From contig CANBQX010000069.1 in the NCBI GenBank assembly GCA_947371775.1, positions 1-10,199 of the forward strand: a stretch of DNA of 10,199 nt, given 5' to 3'. The DNA comes from Comamonadaceae bacterium (GTDB lineage: Bacteria > Pseudomonadota > Gammaproteobacteria > Burkholderiales > Burkholderiaceae_C). Position numbers and translations under genes: made by a program. A model generated the notes under the pieces. That model made no database searches. It saw nothing but the letters and a program-made list of their open reading frames with translations, and had not been told where the DNA came from. Shown piece by piece: positions 1-5,882 of the stretch; position 1 is the first letter of the stretch; every line of letters begins with the position of its first letter.

Positions 1-264
1 GCCACGGAACACCTCATTGAGGTACATCTTGGCCACCCGGCGTGCGGTATTGCTGGTGTTGTGGTCGTTGTCGGTGTCGATCACCAAGCTGTCGAGCACG
101 CCTTGCATCTTGCCCTCGACTTCATCGAGCAAGGCACCCAGTTCATCGGATTGCACAAACTCAGAGATATTGTCATTGGCGTTAAAGCGCTTGCGCGCTG
201 CCAGAATGCGCTCGCGGATTTTGACGGATACCGGGGTTCCGATGTCGTCTTCGGATGAAGTCAT
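1..264 (-). CDS. folE: GTP cyclohydrolase I, N-terminal part (runs off window)
   Basis: FolE converts GTP to 7,8-dihydroneopterin triphosphate, the first step of folate (tetrahydrobiopterin-type) biosynthesis, in the cytoplasm. Only the first 88 codons are present, from the ATG at 264 to the window edge. The visible protein begins MTSSEDDIGTPVSVKIRERI and ends NTARRVAKMYLNEVFRG. That last stretch matches the conserved start of the GCYH-I T-fold domain, where family members carry a similar R-VAKM-NE-F-G segment. The zinc- and GTP-binding residues lie further on and are not seen. The gene is downstream of clsB on the same strand, after a 123-nt gap that may carry its own promoter. No strong Shine-Dalgarno precedes the ATG. 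Identification is from the short conserved block and family knowledge, so it is fairly but not completely secure. Confidence 0.82.
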   Translation of the reverse strand, partial: MTSSEDDIGTPVSVKIRERILAARKRFNANDNISEFVQSDELGALLDEVEGKMQGVLDSLVIDTDNDHNTSNTARRVAKMYLNEVFRG

Positions 265-293
265 AGCTTGGTGTGATTTGTATATCAACTGGT

Positions 294-300
294 CATATTA
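294..300 (-). promoter_or_regulatory. possible -10 element of a folE promoter
   Basis: In the 265-387 gap the minus strand reads TAATAT at 300-295, about 30 nt upstream of the folE ATG and close to the TATAAT consensus. It sits inside a small inverted repeat (CTGGT at 289-293, ACCAG at 300-304). No good -35 hexamer lies 15-18 nt upstream. The rest of the gap shows no clear terminator after clsB. This is a weak call. Confidence 0.25.
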
Positions 301-387
301 CCAGCGTTTGAATACCCCTAAGGGCCGTCCTAAACCGGATGGAATGTGGGTTTTTCGCACCTCATTACGCGGCAAATATGCTGTGCC

Positions 388-1626
388 TCAGTAGCTGCGA
401 CCGATCAAAAACAAGACCACGCGCATGATGCCCAAAGCCACCATGTCCATGCTGCGCTGCCAGCGGCTTCGGTGACCATAGGCATCGGGATCCACACGGG
501 TTGACTGTTGCTGCACCGCGTCCAGCAGGCGTTCGCGCAGCAGCTTCGCAAACGGACCGTCGCGCACCACCACATTGGCCTCGCGCGCCAGCAGCAAACT
601 CAAGGGGTCCAGATTGGACGAGCCCACGGTGGCCCAGCGTTGGTCCACAACAGCCACTTTGGCGTGCAAAAAACCGCCGGTGTATTCGTAAATTTCGACG
701 CCCGCTTGCATCAACTCGTCGTAAACCGTGCGGGCGCCGTGGTACTGCATGAAATACTCATAACGCCCCTGCAGCAATACGCGCACCCGCACACCGCGCT
801 GCGCTGCGTGCACCAGGGCATGGCGCAACTTGCGACCCGGCACAAAATAGGCGCTGGCAATCCACACTTCGTGGCGCGCGTCGGCAATGGCTTTGCGGTA
901 GACCTGTTCGATGCGGCTGCGATGCAGCAAGTTGTCCCGCAGCACCAGTGCAGCCCAGACGCTGTCACCGGGCGCATGGGAGTGGGGTTGGGCGTGGGGT
1001 TGGGGCACGGCGTGCGGCGGTGCTGCATGCGGAGCCGCTTCACGGAGCAGGCGCCGGGCTTGGGGCGAACGCAGGCTCTCCACATGGCGTGACAGCTCCA
1101 GGCGGGCCCAAAACTGCTCCATGGCATGCTTGACTTCGAGCGCCAGCGCGCCGTGCACCTGCACCGCAAAATCAAAGCGCGGCGATGACAGGGCTCCGTA
1201 GTGGGGATCGACCCAGTCATCGATCACATTGATACCGCCACAAAAAGCCACTGCATCATCCACCACGCACAGCTTGCGGTGCAAGCGACGCCAGCGCCCG
1301 GGCTGCAAGACCCCCAGATAGCCCAGTGGCAAAAACCGGTGCCATTGCACGCCCGCTGCGTCGAATCGCTGCGCCCACTCTGGTGGCAAGGGTGGTGTGC
1401 CAATGCCATCCACCACCAGATACACCGACACACCCCGCTCTGCGGCGCGCACCAGGGCCTGGGCCACGCGATCGCCCTGTGCGTCGACATGGAAGATATA
1501 GGTCTCGAGGCGCACCTCGCTCACACTGGCGTCCACTGCCGCAATCACGGCGGCAAAGAGCTCGACCGCGCCTTGCAACAGGTGCACCCGCTGATGGTGG
1601 TTGAAGTGGGCGGCACGCATGCTCAT
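388..1626 (-). CDS. clsB: Cardiolipin synthase ClsB (phospholipase D superfamily)
   Basis: This enzyme transfers phosphatidyl groups to make cardiolipin at the inner membrane; the E. coli ClsB (YbhO) type can also use other donors and acceptors. The 412-aa product has the expected family length and two PLD catalytic motifs of the HxKxxxxD type: H116-K118-D123 (HRKLCVVD), followed by GGINV, and H321-K323-D328 (HAKVAVVD), followed by GSSNLDPLS. An ETYIF block near residue 41 and ASAYFVPG near residue 257 are also typical of this family. A His/Pro-rich linker (about residues 199-221) separates the two PLD halves and looks lineage-specific. The C-terminus ends in a hydrophobic segment (about 395-410) that could touch the membrane. 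The ATG overlaps the stop of the upstream EEP-family gene by 4 nt (ATGA), so the two are probably translationally coupled. A second ATG two codons in is an alternative start. The same gene pair exists as ybhP-ybhO in E. coli. Confidence 0.93.
   Translation of the reverse strand: MSMRAAHFNHHQRVHLLQGAVELFAAVIAAVDASVSEVRLETYIFHVDAQGDRVAQALVRAAERGVSVYLVVDGIGTPPLPPEWAQRFDAAGVQWHRFLPLGYLGVLQPGRWRRLHRKLCVVDDAVAFCGGINVIDDWVDPHYGALSSPRFDFAVQVHGALALEVKHAMEQFWARLELSRHVESLRSPQARRLLREAAPHAAPPHAVPQPHAQPHSHAPGDSVWAALVLRDNLLHRSRIEQVYRKAIADARHEVWIASAYFVPGRKLRHALVHAAQRGVRVRVLLQGRYEYFMQYHGARTVYDELMQAGVEIYEYTGGFLHAKVAVVDQRWATVGSSNLDPLSLLLAREANVVVRDGPFAKLLRERLLDAVQQQSTRVDPDAYGHRSRWQRSMDMVALGIMRVVLFLIGRSY
978..1005 (+). 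repeat. G-rich tandem repeat, G-quadruplex motif inside clsB
   Basis: The plus strand holds five G-tracts: GGG at 978-980, GGGG at 984-987, GGG at 990-992, GGGG at 996-999 and GGGG at 1002-1005. The loops are 2 to 3 nt. This meets the usual G-quadruplex pattern and is partly a 12-nt tandem repeat (GTGGGGTTGGGC-like, twice). It lies on the template strand of clsB and encodes part of the His/Pro-rich linker (around PHAQPHSHAP). Confidence 0.6.
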
Positions 1627-2384
1627 GGCGGCGGCATCAGTTCAAACTCTGCAATCAAGGGCAGGTGGTCGGACAGCTTGGCCCACTGGGCGCCGCGCGG
1701 CACCTCCAAACGCAGCGCGCGCAGGCCGCGTGCAAACACATGGTCCAGCTGCAACAAAGGCAGACGCGAGGGAAAGGTCGCACAGCCCCCTTTGCGCAGA
1801 GTGGACAGCCCCACACCGGCGAGCTCGCGCTCCAGCATCGGCCCCCATTCGTTGAAATCGCCCGCCACCAGCACCGGTGCATGGGCGGCAATCTCACGCT
1901 CGATATAGCGGCACAGCTGCTGCAACTGGCGCAGCCGGCTGGCGCGCAACAGTCCCAAATGCACCACCAGCACATGCACGACGCGGCCCTCCAAGGTCAC
2001 TTCCGCATGCAGCAAGCCGCGCTGCTCGAACCGGTGGTCCGACATGTCCTCATGGCGGTGCGCGAGCACCGGCCAGCGGCTGAGCAAGGCGTTGCCATGC
2101 TCGCCGTGCTTGGTGATGGCGTTGGTACGGTAAACGGCGGTATAGCCTTCCGGCGCCAAAAAATCGGCTTGGGGCTGCGCGGGCCAGTGGGCAAAAAACT
2201 TTTCCTCCCCCCGGTGCAGCTTGCGCACTTCTTGCAAACACACCAGGTCCGCGCCAAAGCGGGCTATCGCGTGGCCCAGGTTGTGGATCTCCAAGCGGCG
2301 CCCGGACCCCACCCCGCGCACGCCTTTGTGGATGTTGTAGGTCACCACCCGAATGGAAGAGGATTTTTGAGGCTTTGCTGGCAT
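1623..2384 (-). CDS. Endonuclease/exonuclease/phosphatase (EEP) family hydrolase, YbhP-like
   Basis: This is a metal-dependent phosphodiesterase-fold protein of the EEP (DNase I-like) superfamily; its true substrate, whether nucleic acid, phospholipid or another phosphodiester, cannot be read from the sequence. From the chosen ATG it has 253 aa with the superfamily motifs in order: TYNIHKG (N17), CLQEV (E52), GNALLSRWP (about 97-105), VHLGL (H142), AGDFNEW (D176, N178), LDHVFA (D214-H215) and SDHLPL (D239-H240). These residues form the metal site and catalytic His/Asp pair in the family, so the enzyme looks intact. There is no signal peptide or membrane segment. The in-frame TTG at 2396 would add four residues; the ATG at 2384 is preferred as the normal codon. 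Neither start has a strong Shine-Dalgarno. The stop overlaps the clsB start by 4 nt, matching the E. coli ybhP-ybhO pairing and suggesting a link to membrane-lipid metabolism (inference). Confidence 0.88.
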   Translation of the reverse strand: MPAKPQKSSSIRVVTYNIHKGVRGVGSGRRLEIHNLGHAIARFGADLVCLQEVRKLHRGEEKFFAHWPAQPQADFLAPEGYTAVYRTNAITKHGEHGNALLSRWPVLAHRHEDMSDHRFEQRGLLHAEVTLEGRVVHVLVVHLGLLRASRLRQLQQLCRYIEREIAAHAPVLVAGDFNEWGPMLERELAGVGLSTLRKGGCATFPSRLPLLQLDHVFARGLRALRLEVPRGAQWAKLSDHLPLIAEFELMPPP

Positions 2385-2430
2385 GGGGAAAAACAAGTGG
2401 AGCCATTGTGCATGCCCTGATGCACCGGCC

Positions 2431-2455
2431 TTGGCGCTGGCTGTGGCAGCGCCAA
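2431..2455. other. Perfect 9-bp inverted repeat upstream of the EEP gene
   Basis: TTGGCGCTG at 2431-2439 and CAGCGCCAA at 2447-2455 are perfect complements around a 7-nt loop (GCTGTGG). On the minus strand this would sit in the 5' leader of the EEP gene, about 47 nt before its ATG. On the plus strand it is followed by ATTTT, which is too short for a convincing intrinsic terminator. It could be an RNA stem-loop, an operator, or a weak terminator blocking read-through towards the riboswitch. Confidence 0.5.
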
Positions 2456-2470
2456 ATTTTCGTGGGACAA

Positions 2471-2499
2471 TTGACCTGGGTCGTGAAACCGGGTGAAAA
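2471..2499 (+). promoter_or_regulatory. Candidate promoter for the glycine riboswitch-dehydrogenase transcript
   Basis: TTGACC at 2471-2476 matches five of six bases of the -35 consensus. Seventeen bases downstream, at 2494-2499, lies TGAAAA, a poor -10 with three of six matches. A start site near 2506 would place the transcript start just before the riboswitch leader, which is the main reason to suggest it. The -10 is weak, so confidence is low. Confidence 0.35.
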
Positions 2500-2511
2500 C
2501 TCTCGCGACCC

Positions 2512-2745
2512 GATCAGACTGGCATATTGCCAGTGGTGCCGGGAGAGACCGACCACGCCGCACAGGCTTGGGTCGGCGCCGAAGGAGCAACCGCCCCGGA
2601 AACTCTCAGGCAAAAGGACCGGCACCACCTTGATCTCTGAAGAGCGTCCGAACCTCACGTCGTTCGGCTGCACCGAAGGAGCAAGTCGCACCGCGCCCGC
2701 AAGCGCTGGGTCGATGAATCTCTCAGGTCCAAAACAGAGGGGGCG
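2512..2745 (+). promoter_or_regulatory. Tandem glycine riboswitch (two aptamers)
   Basis: This RNA element binds glycine and controls the downstream dehydrogenase gene. Aptamer I: P1 is an 8-bp perfect helix (GTGGTGCC at 2533-2540 with GGCACCAC at 2621-2628). GGGAGAGACC follows at 2541-2550, then the P3 stem CCGACC/GGTCGG (2549-2554 with 2571-2576), the conserved core CGCCGAAGGAGCAA at 2577-2590, and ACTCTCAGGCAAAAGGACC up to 2620. Aptamer II: CTCTG at 2635-2639 pairs with CAGAG at 2735-2739, P3 is CCGAAC/GTTCGG (2648-2653 with 2662-2667), and the core is GCACCGAAGGAGCAA at 2670-2684, with TCTCTCAGGTCCAAAACAGAGG at the 3' side. The leader GATCA (2512-2516) can pair with linker TGATC (2631-2635), compatible with the leader-linker helix known for this class. 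Both glycine-binding cores look intact. Confidence 0.95.
2518..2534 (+). other. Hairpin in the riboswitch leader
   Basis: ACTGGCA (2518-2524) and TGCCAGT (2528-2534) form a perfect 7-bp inverted repeat with a 3-nt TAT loop. Its 3' arm shares G2533-T2534 with the outer base pairs of aptamer I P1, so full hairpin and full P1 cannot form together. It may be an operator, or a structural part of the leader. Confidence 0.5.
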
Positions 2746-2773
2746 TTTGCAGTGCCAATCCGTGCACGCAGAC
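2745..2773 (+). other. Possible expression-platform hairpin between riboswitch and dehydrogenase
   Basis: GTTTGC (2745-2750), a bulged A (2751) and GTGC (2752-2755) can pair with GCAC (2764-2767) and GCAGAC (2768-2773). That gives ten pairs, including one G-U, around an 8-nt loop. It lies immediately after the aptamer II P1 strand. There is no U-run right after it (TCCTTCTATCG follows), so it is not a classic intrinsic terminator. AGAGG (2736-2740), which includes part of the P1 3' strand, could also pair with CTTCT (2776-2780) and lengthen this hairpin when P1 is open. That would be one way for glycine binding to change expression (inference). The dehydrogenase ATG is 30 nt further on. Confidence 0.4.
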
Positions 2774-2803
2774 TCCTTCTATCGACGTTTTGGACTCTTC
2801 ACC

Positions 2804-4024
2804 ATGAAAACAATTGCAGTTATCGGCGGCGGTATCACCGGCGTCACCACCGCCTACGCCTTGGCTTTGCGCGGCTTTACGGTCACCCTGATTGAGCGCC
2901 ACCGCTATGCCGCGATGGAAACCTCATTTGCCAATGGCGGCCAGCTCTCCGCTTCAAACGCCGAAGTGTGGAACCACTTTGGCACCGTGCTCAAAGGCCT
3001 GAAGTGGATCTGGCGTCCCGATGCGCCGCTCCTGGTCAACCCCAAGCCCAGCTGGCACAAGCTGTCCTGGTTTGCAGAATTCATAGGCAACATCCCGCAC
3101 TACCAGCGCAACACCGTGGCCACCGCCCGCTTGGCGATTGCGGCGCGCGAACACCTGTTTGCCTGGGCCGCCAAAGAGAACGTTGACTTTGACCTCGAGC
3201 AGCGCGGCATATTGCACATCTACCGCGACAAAGCCGGGTTTGACCACGCCGGACGGGTCTCCAAACTGCTGGCCCAAGGGGGGCTGGATCGCCGTGCGGT
3301 CACCCCGGCGGAGATGAAAGCCATTGAACCAACCCTGGCGGGCAGCTACTACGGCGGCTACTTCACCGAGAGCGACGCCACCGGCGACATCCACAAATTC
3401 ACCATGGGCATGGCCGCGGCCGCCGTGCGCCAGGGCGTGGAGTGTCTGTACGAGCAAGAAGTGCACAGCGTGCGCCGCCAGGGCGAGCAGGTGCATATCA
3501 CCAGCGTGGTTGATGGACAGACCCAGCAGCGCACTTTTGACGCAGTGGTGGTGTGTGCGGGCACCGCAAGCCGCGCCATTGCGGCCCAACTGGGCGACCG
3601 GGTGAACGTGTACCCGGTCAAGGGTTACTCCATCACCGTGAACCTGGACGACGAACAAAGTCAGCGCAGCGCACCGCAGGTCAGCTTGCTGGACGACGAA
3701 ACCAAATTGGTGAGCAGCCGCCTGGGCGCCGACCGCTTGCGGGTGGCTGGGACGGCCGAGTTCAATGGCTTTAACCGCGACATTCGGGCCGACCGCATCC
3801 GTCCGCTAACTGACTGGGTGGCGCAGTGCTTTCCAGGCGTTCGCACCGAGGATGTGATTCCATGGGCCGGTCTGCGACCCATGATGCCGGACATGTTGCC
3901 GCGGGTGGGGCGCGGCTCCGACCCCAAGGTGTTCTACAACACCGGTCACGGCCACCTGGGTTGGACCTTGTCCGCCGTCACCGCCGACACGGTGGCGGCC
4001 ATCGTCGAGGCAGCTTCGGTTTAA
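2804..4024 (+). CDS. FAD-dependent D-amino acid dehydrogenase family protein (DadA-like)
   Basis: The protein belongs to the DadA/DAO FAD oxidoreductase family, which oxidises amino acids such as D-alanine or glycine to the 2-oxo acid and ammonia, usually passing electrons to the membrane quinone pool. It has 406 aa, near the usual length. The N-terminal Rossmann motif is AVIGGGITGVTTAYAL (G8, G10, G13), with E31 ending the second strand where it would hold the FAD ribose. SFANGGQLSASNAEVW (41-56) is a DadA family block. The C-terminal WAGLRPMMPD (354-363) and NTGHGHLGWT (379-388) are the second FAD-binding region. There is no signal peptide. The ATG at 2804 is chosen because it starts exactly at the Rossmann strand (MKTIAVIGGG); extending upstream would translate the riboswitch. 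Its only visible control is the glycine riboswitch, which points to glycine or a related amine as substrate or signal. It could instead be a DadA paralogue for another D-amino acid, so no symbol is assigned. Confidence 0.9.
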   Translation: MKTIAVIGGGITGVTTAYALALRGFTVTLIERHRYAAMETSFANGGQLSASNAEVWNHFGTVLKGLKWIWRPDAPLLVNPKPSWHKLSWFAEFIGNIPHYQRNTVATARLAIAAREHLFAWAAKENVDFDLEQRGILHIYRDKAGFDHAGRVSKLLAQGGLDRRAVTPAEMKAIEPTLAGSYYGGYFTESDATGDIHKFTMGMAAAAVRQGVECLYEQEVHSVRRQGEQVHITSVVDGQTQQRTFDAVVVCAGTASRAIAAQLGDRVNVYPVKGYSITVNLDDEQSQRSAPQVSLLDDETKLVSSRLGADRLRVAGTAEFNGFNRDIRADRIRPLTDWVAQCFPGVRTEDVIPWAGLRPMMPDMLPRVGRGSDPKVFYNTGHGHLGWTLSAVTADTVAAIVEAASV

Positions 4025-5838
4025 GCGGCCGCCTTGGGCGCTTCCACAGTGCGCAGGCGGATGTGCAGCTCACGCAGCTGCTTTTCGTCCACGGGGCTTG
4101 GTGCTTGCGTGAGCAAGCACTGGGCGCGCTGGGTCTTGGGGAAGGCGATTACGTCGCGGATCGACTCGGCACCGGTCATCAGCGTAACGATGCGGTCCAG
4201 GCCGAAGGCCAGGCCGCCGTGCGGAGGTGCGCCGTATTGCAGGGCATCCAACAGGAAGCCGAACTTGAGCTGGGCTTCTTCGGGCGAGATCTTGAGGGCG
4301 TCGAACACTTTTTGCTGCACGTCGGCACGGTGGATACGCACCGAGCCGCCGCCCATTTCCCAACCGTTGAGCACCATGTCGTAGCCCTTGGAGATGCATT
4401 TTTCGGGGGCGGTGACCATCCAGTCTTCGTGGCCGTCTTTGGGCGCGGTAAACGGATGGTGCGTGGCGGTGTAGCGCTGCGCTTCTTCGTCGTACTCGAA
4501 CATCGGAAAGTCCACCACCCACATGGGGCGCCAGCCGGCTTCGAACAGGCCGTTCTTTTTGCCGAACTCGCTGTGTCCGATTTTCAGGCGCAAAGCGCCG
4601 ATCGCGTCGTTAACGATTTTTTCTTTGTCTGCGCCAAAGAAAATCAGGTCGCCGTCCTGGGCACCGGTGCGGGCCAGCACTTCGGCAATCGCCTTGTCGT
4701 GGATGTTTTTAACAATGGGGCTTTGCAGTCCGTCGCGGCCCTTGGCCACTTCGTTGACTCGGATGTAGGCCAGACCCTTGGCGCCGTAGATCTTGACGAA
4801 CTCGGTGTACGCGTCAATCTCACCCCGGCTGATGCCACCGCCCTCGACCGAGCCGCCAGGAACGCGCAAGGCCACTACGCGGCCGCCTTTCATATTGGCA
4901 GCGCCCGAGAACACTTTGAAGTCCACATCGGCCATCACGTCGGTGACCTCGGTGAACTGCAAGTTCACGCGCAAATCAGGCTTGTCAGAGCCATACAGAC
5001 GCGCGGCATCGGCGAAACTCATAACCGGGAACTCCCCCAAGTCCACACCAATGGTGTTTTTGAACACTGTGGTGATCATGCCTTGGAACATGTCGCGGAT
5101 TTCTTCTTCGTCCAGGAAGGAGGTTTCAATATCAATCTGCGTGAATTCGGGCTGGCGATCCGCGCGCAAATCTTCGTCGCGGAAGCACTTGGTAATTTGG
5201 TAATAGCGATCAAAGCCCGCGACCATCAGCAACTGCTTGAACAGCTGGGGCGACTGCGGCAATGCAAAGAACTGGCCGTCATGGACGCGGCTGGGCACCA
5301 GGTAATCGCGCGCGCCTTCGGGCGTGCTCTTGGTCAGCATCGGCGTTTCAATGTCGACGAATCCATTCGCGTCCAAGAACTTGCGCACTTCCATGGACAC
5401 GCGGTAGCGAAGCATCAGGTTGTTTTGCATGTAGGGACGGCGCAGGTCCAGCACCCGGTGGGTCAGACGCGTGGTCTCAGACAAATTGTCTTCATCGATC
5501 TGAAACGGTGGCGTGACCGATGCGTTCAGCACCGTCAGCTCATGGCACAGCACTTCGATCTTGCCGCTCTTGAGGTTGTCGTTGGCCGTGCCTTCGGGGC
5601 GTGCACGCACCAAGCCTTTGATCTGCACGCAGTATTCATTGCGCAGGCCTTCGGCCGCTTTGAACATCTCGGCGCGGTCCGGATCGCAGACCACTTGCAC
5701 ATAGCCTTCACGGTCGCGCACGTCGACAAAAATCACACCACCATGGTCGCGGCGGCGGTTGACCCAGCCGCACAAAGAAACGGTTTGGCCCATCAGGGCT
5801 TCGGTCACAAGACCGCAATAGTGGGAGCGCATGGCCAT
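4021..5838 (-). CDS. aspS: Aspartyl-tRNA synthetase, probably non-discriminating (Asp/Asn)
   Basis: AspRS attaches aspartate to tRNA-Asp in the cytoplasm. The 605-aa product is full length for the bacterial class IIb enzyme. An N-terminal OB-fold anticodon-binding domain (about 1-110, with CGWVNRRRDHGG) leads to class II motif 1 (about 154-168), the QSPQLFKQLLM block (195-205), motif 2 (FRDEDLRADRQPEFTQID, 219-236), a GAD insertion domain (about 290-420) and motif 3 (GGLAFGLDRIV, 541-551). H32 and G83 align with H31 and G82 of the Pseudomonas aeruginosa enzyme, the positions linked to recognition of both tRNA-Asp and tRNA-Asn. This suggests a non-discriminating enzyme that works with GatCAB (inference from family knowledge). 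The start at 5838 adds two residues before MRSHYCG; the ATG at 5832 is an equally reasonable start. It is the last gene of the fmdB-DUF502-aspS group. Its stop overlaps that of the convergent dehydrogenase gene by 3-4 nt. Confidence 0.97.
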   Translation of the reverse strand: MAMRSHYCGLVTEALMGQTVSLCGWVNRRRDHGGVIFVDVRDREGYVQVVCDPDRAEMFKAAEGLRNEYCVQIKGLVRARPEGTANDNLKSGKIEVLCHELTVLNASVTPPFQIDEDNLSETTRLTHRVLDLRRPYMQNNLMLRYRVSMEVRKFLDANGFVDIETPMLTKSTPEGARDYLVPSRVHDGQFFALPQSPQLFKQLLMVAGFDRYYQITKCFRDEDLRADRQPEFTQIDIETSFLDEEEIRDMFQGMITTVFKNTIGVDLGEFPVMSFADAARLYGSDKPDLRVNLQFTEVTDVMADVDFKVFSGAANMKGGRVVALRVPGGSVEGGGISRGEIDAYTEFVKIYGAKGLAYIRVNEVAKGRDGLQSPIVKNIHDKAIAEVLARTGAQDGDLIFFGADKEKIVNDAIGALRLKIGHSEFGKKNGLFEAGWRPMWVVDFPMFEYDEEAQRYTATHHPFTAPKDGHEDWMVTAPEKCISKGYDMVLNGWEMGGGSVRIHRADVQQKVFDALKISPEEAQLKFGFLLDALQYGAPPHGGLAFGLDRIVTLMTGAESIRDVIAFPKTQRAQCLLTQAPSPVDEKQLRELHIRLRTVEAPKAAA

Positions 5839-5849
5839 AGCGTGCTTTC

Positions 5850-5868
5850 AGTGCCCTCGTGGGGCATT
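5850..5868 (-). other. Short hairpin in the DUF502-aspS gap
   Basis: AGTGCCC (5850-5856) and GGGCATT (5862-5868) can form a 7-bp stem, including one G-T pair, around a 5-nt loop. It sits about 11 nt before the aspS ATG on the minus strand. The only purine-rich, Shine-Dalgarno-like stretch nearby (GAGGG) lies partly in this stem. A role in aspS translation is possible but unproven. Confidence 0.3.
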
Positions 5869-5882
5869 CAGGGAGTAAAAAT

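Noticed and set aside
265..387. Intrinsic terminator after clsB
   Set aside because: Only short repeats such as CTGGT/ACCAG are present, and no stem followed by a U-run on the minus strand.
2385..2470. Remnant of a Nudix (nudB) gene next to the EEP gene
   Set aside because: All minus-strand frames here lack any Nudix-like or conserved sequence, so no pseudogene is called.
2375..2803. Upstream extension of the dehydrogenase reading frame by 143 codons
   Set aside because: It would translate the glycine riboswitch and the promoter region. The FAD-binding fold begins exactly at the ATG at 2804.
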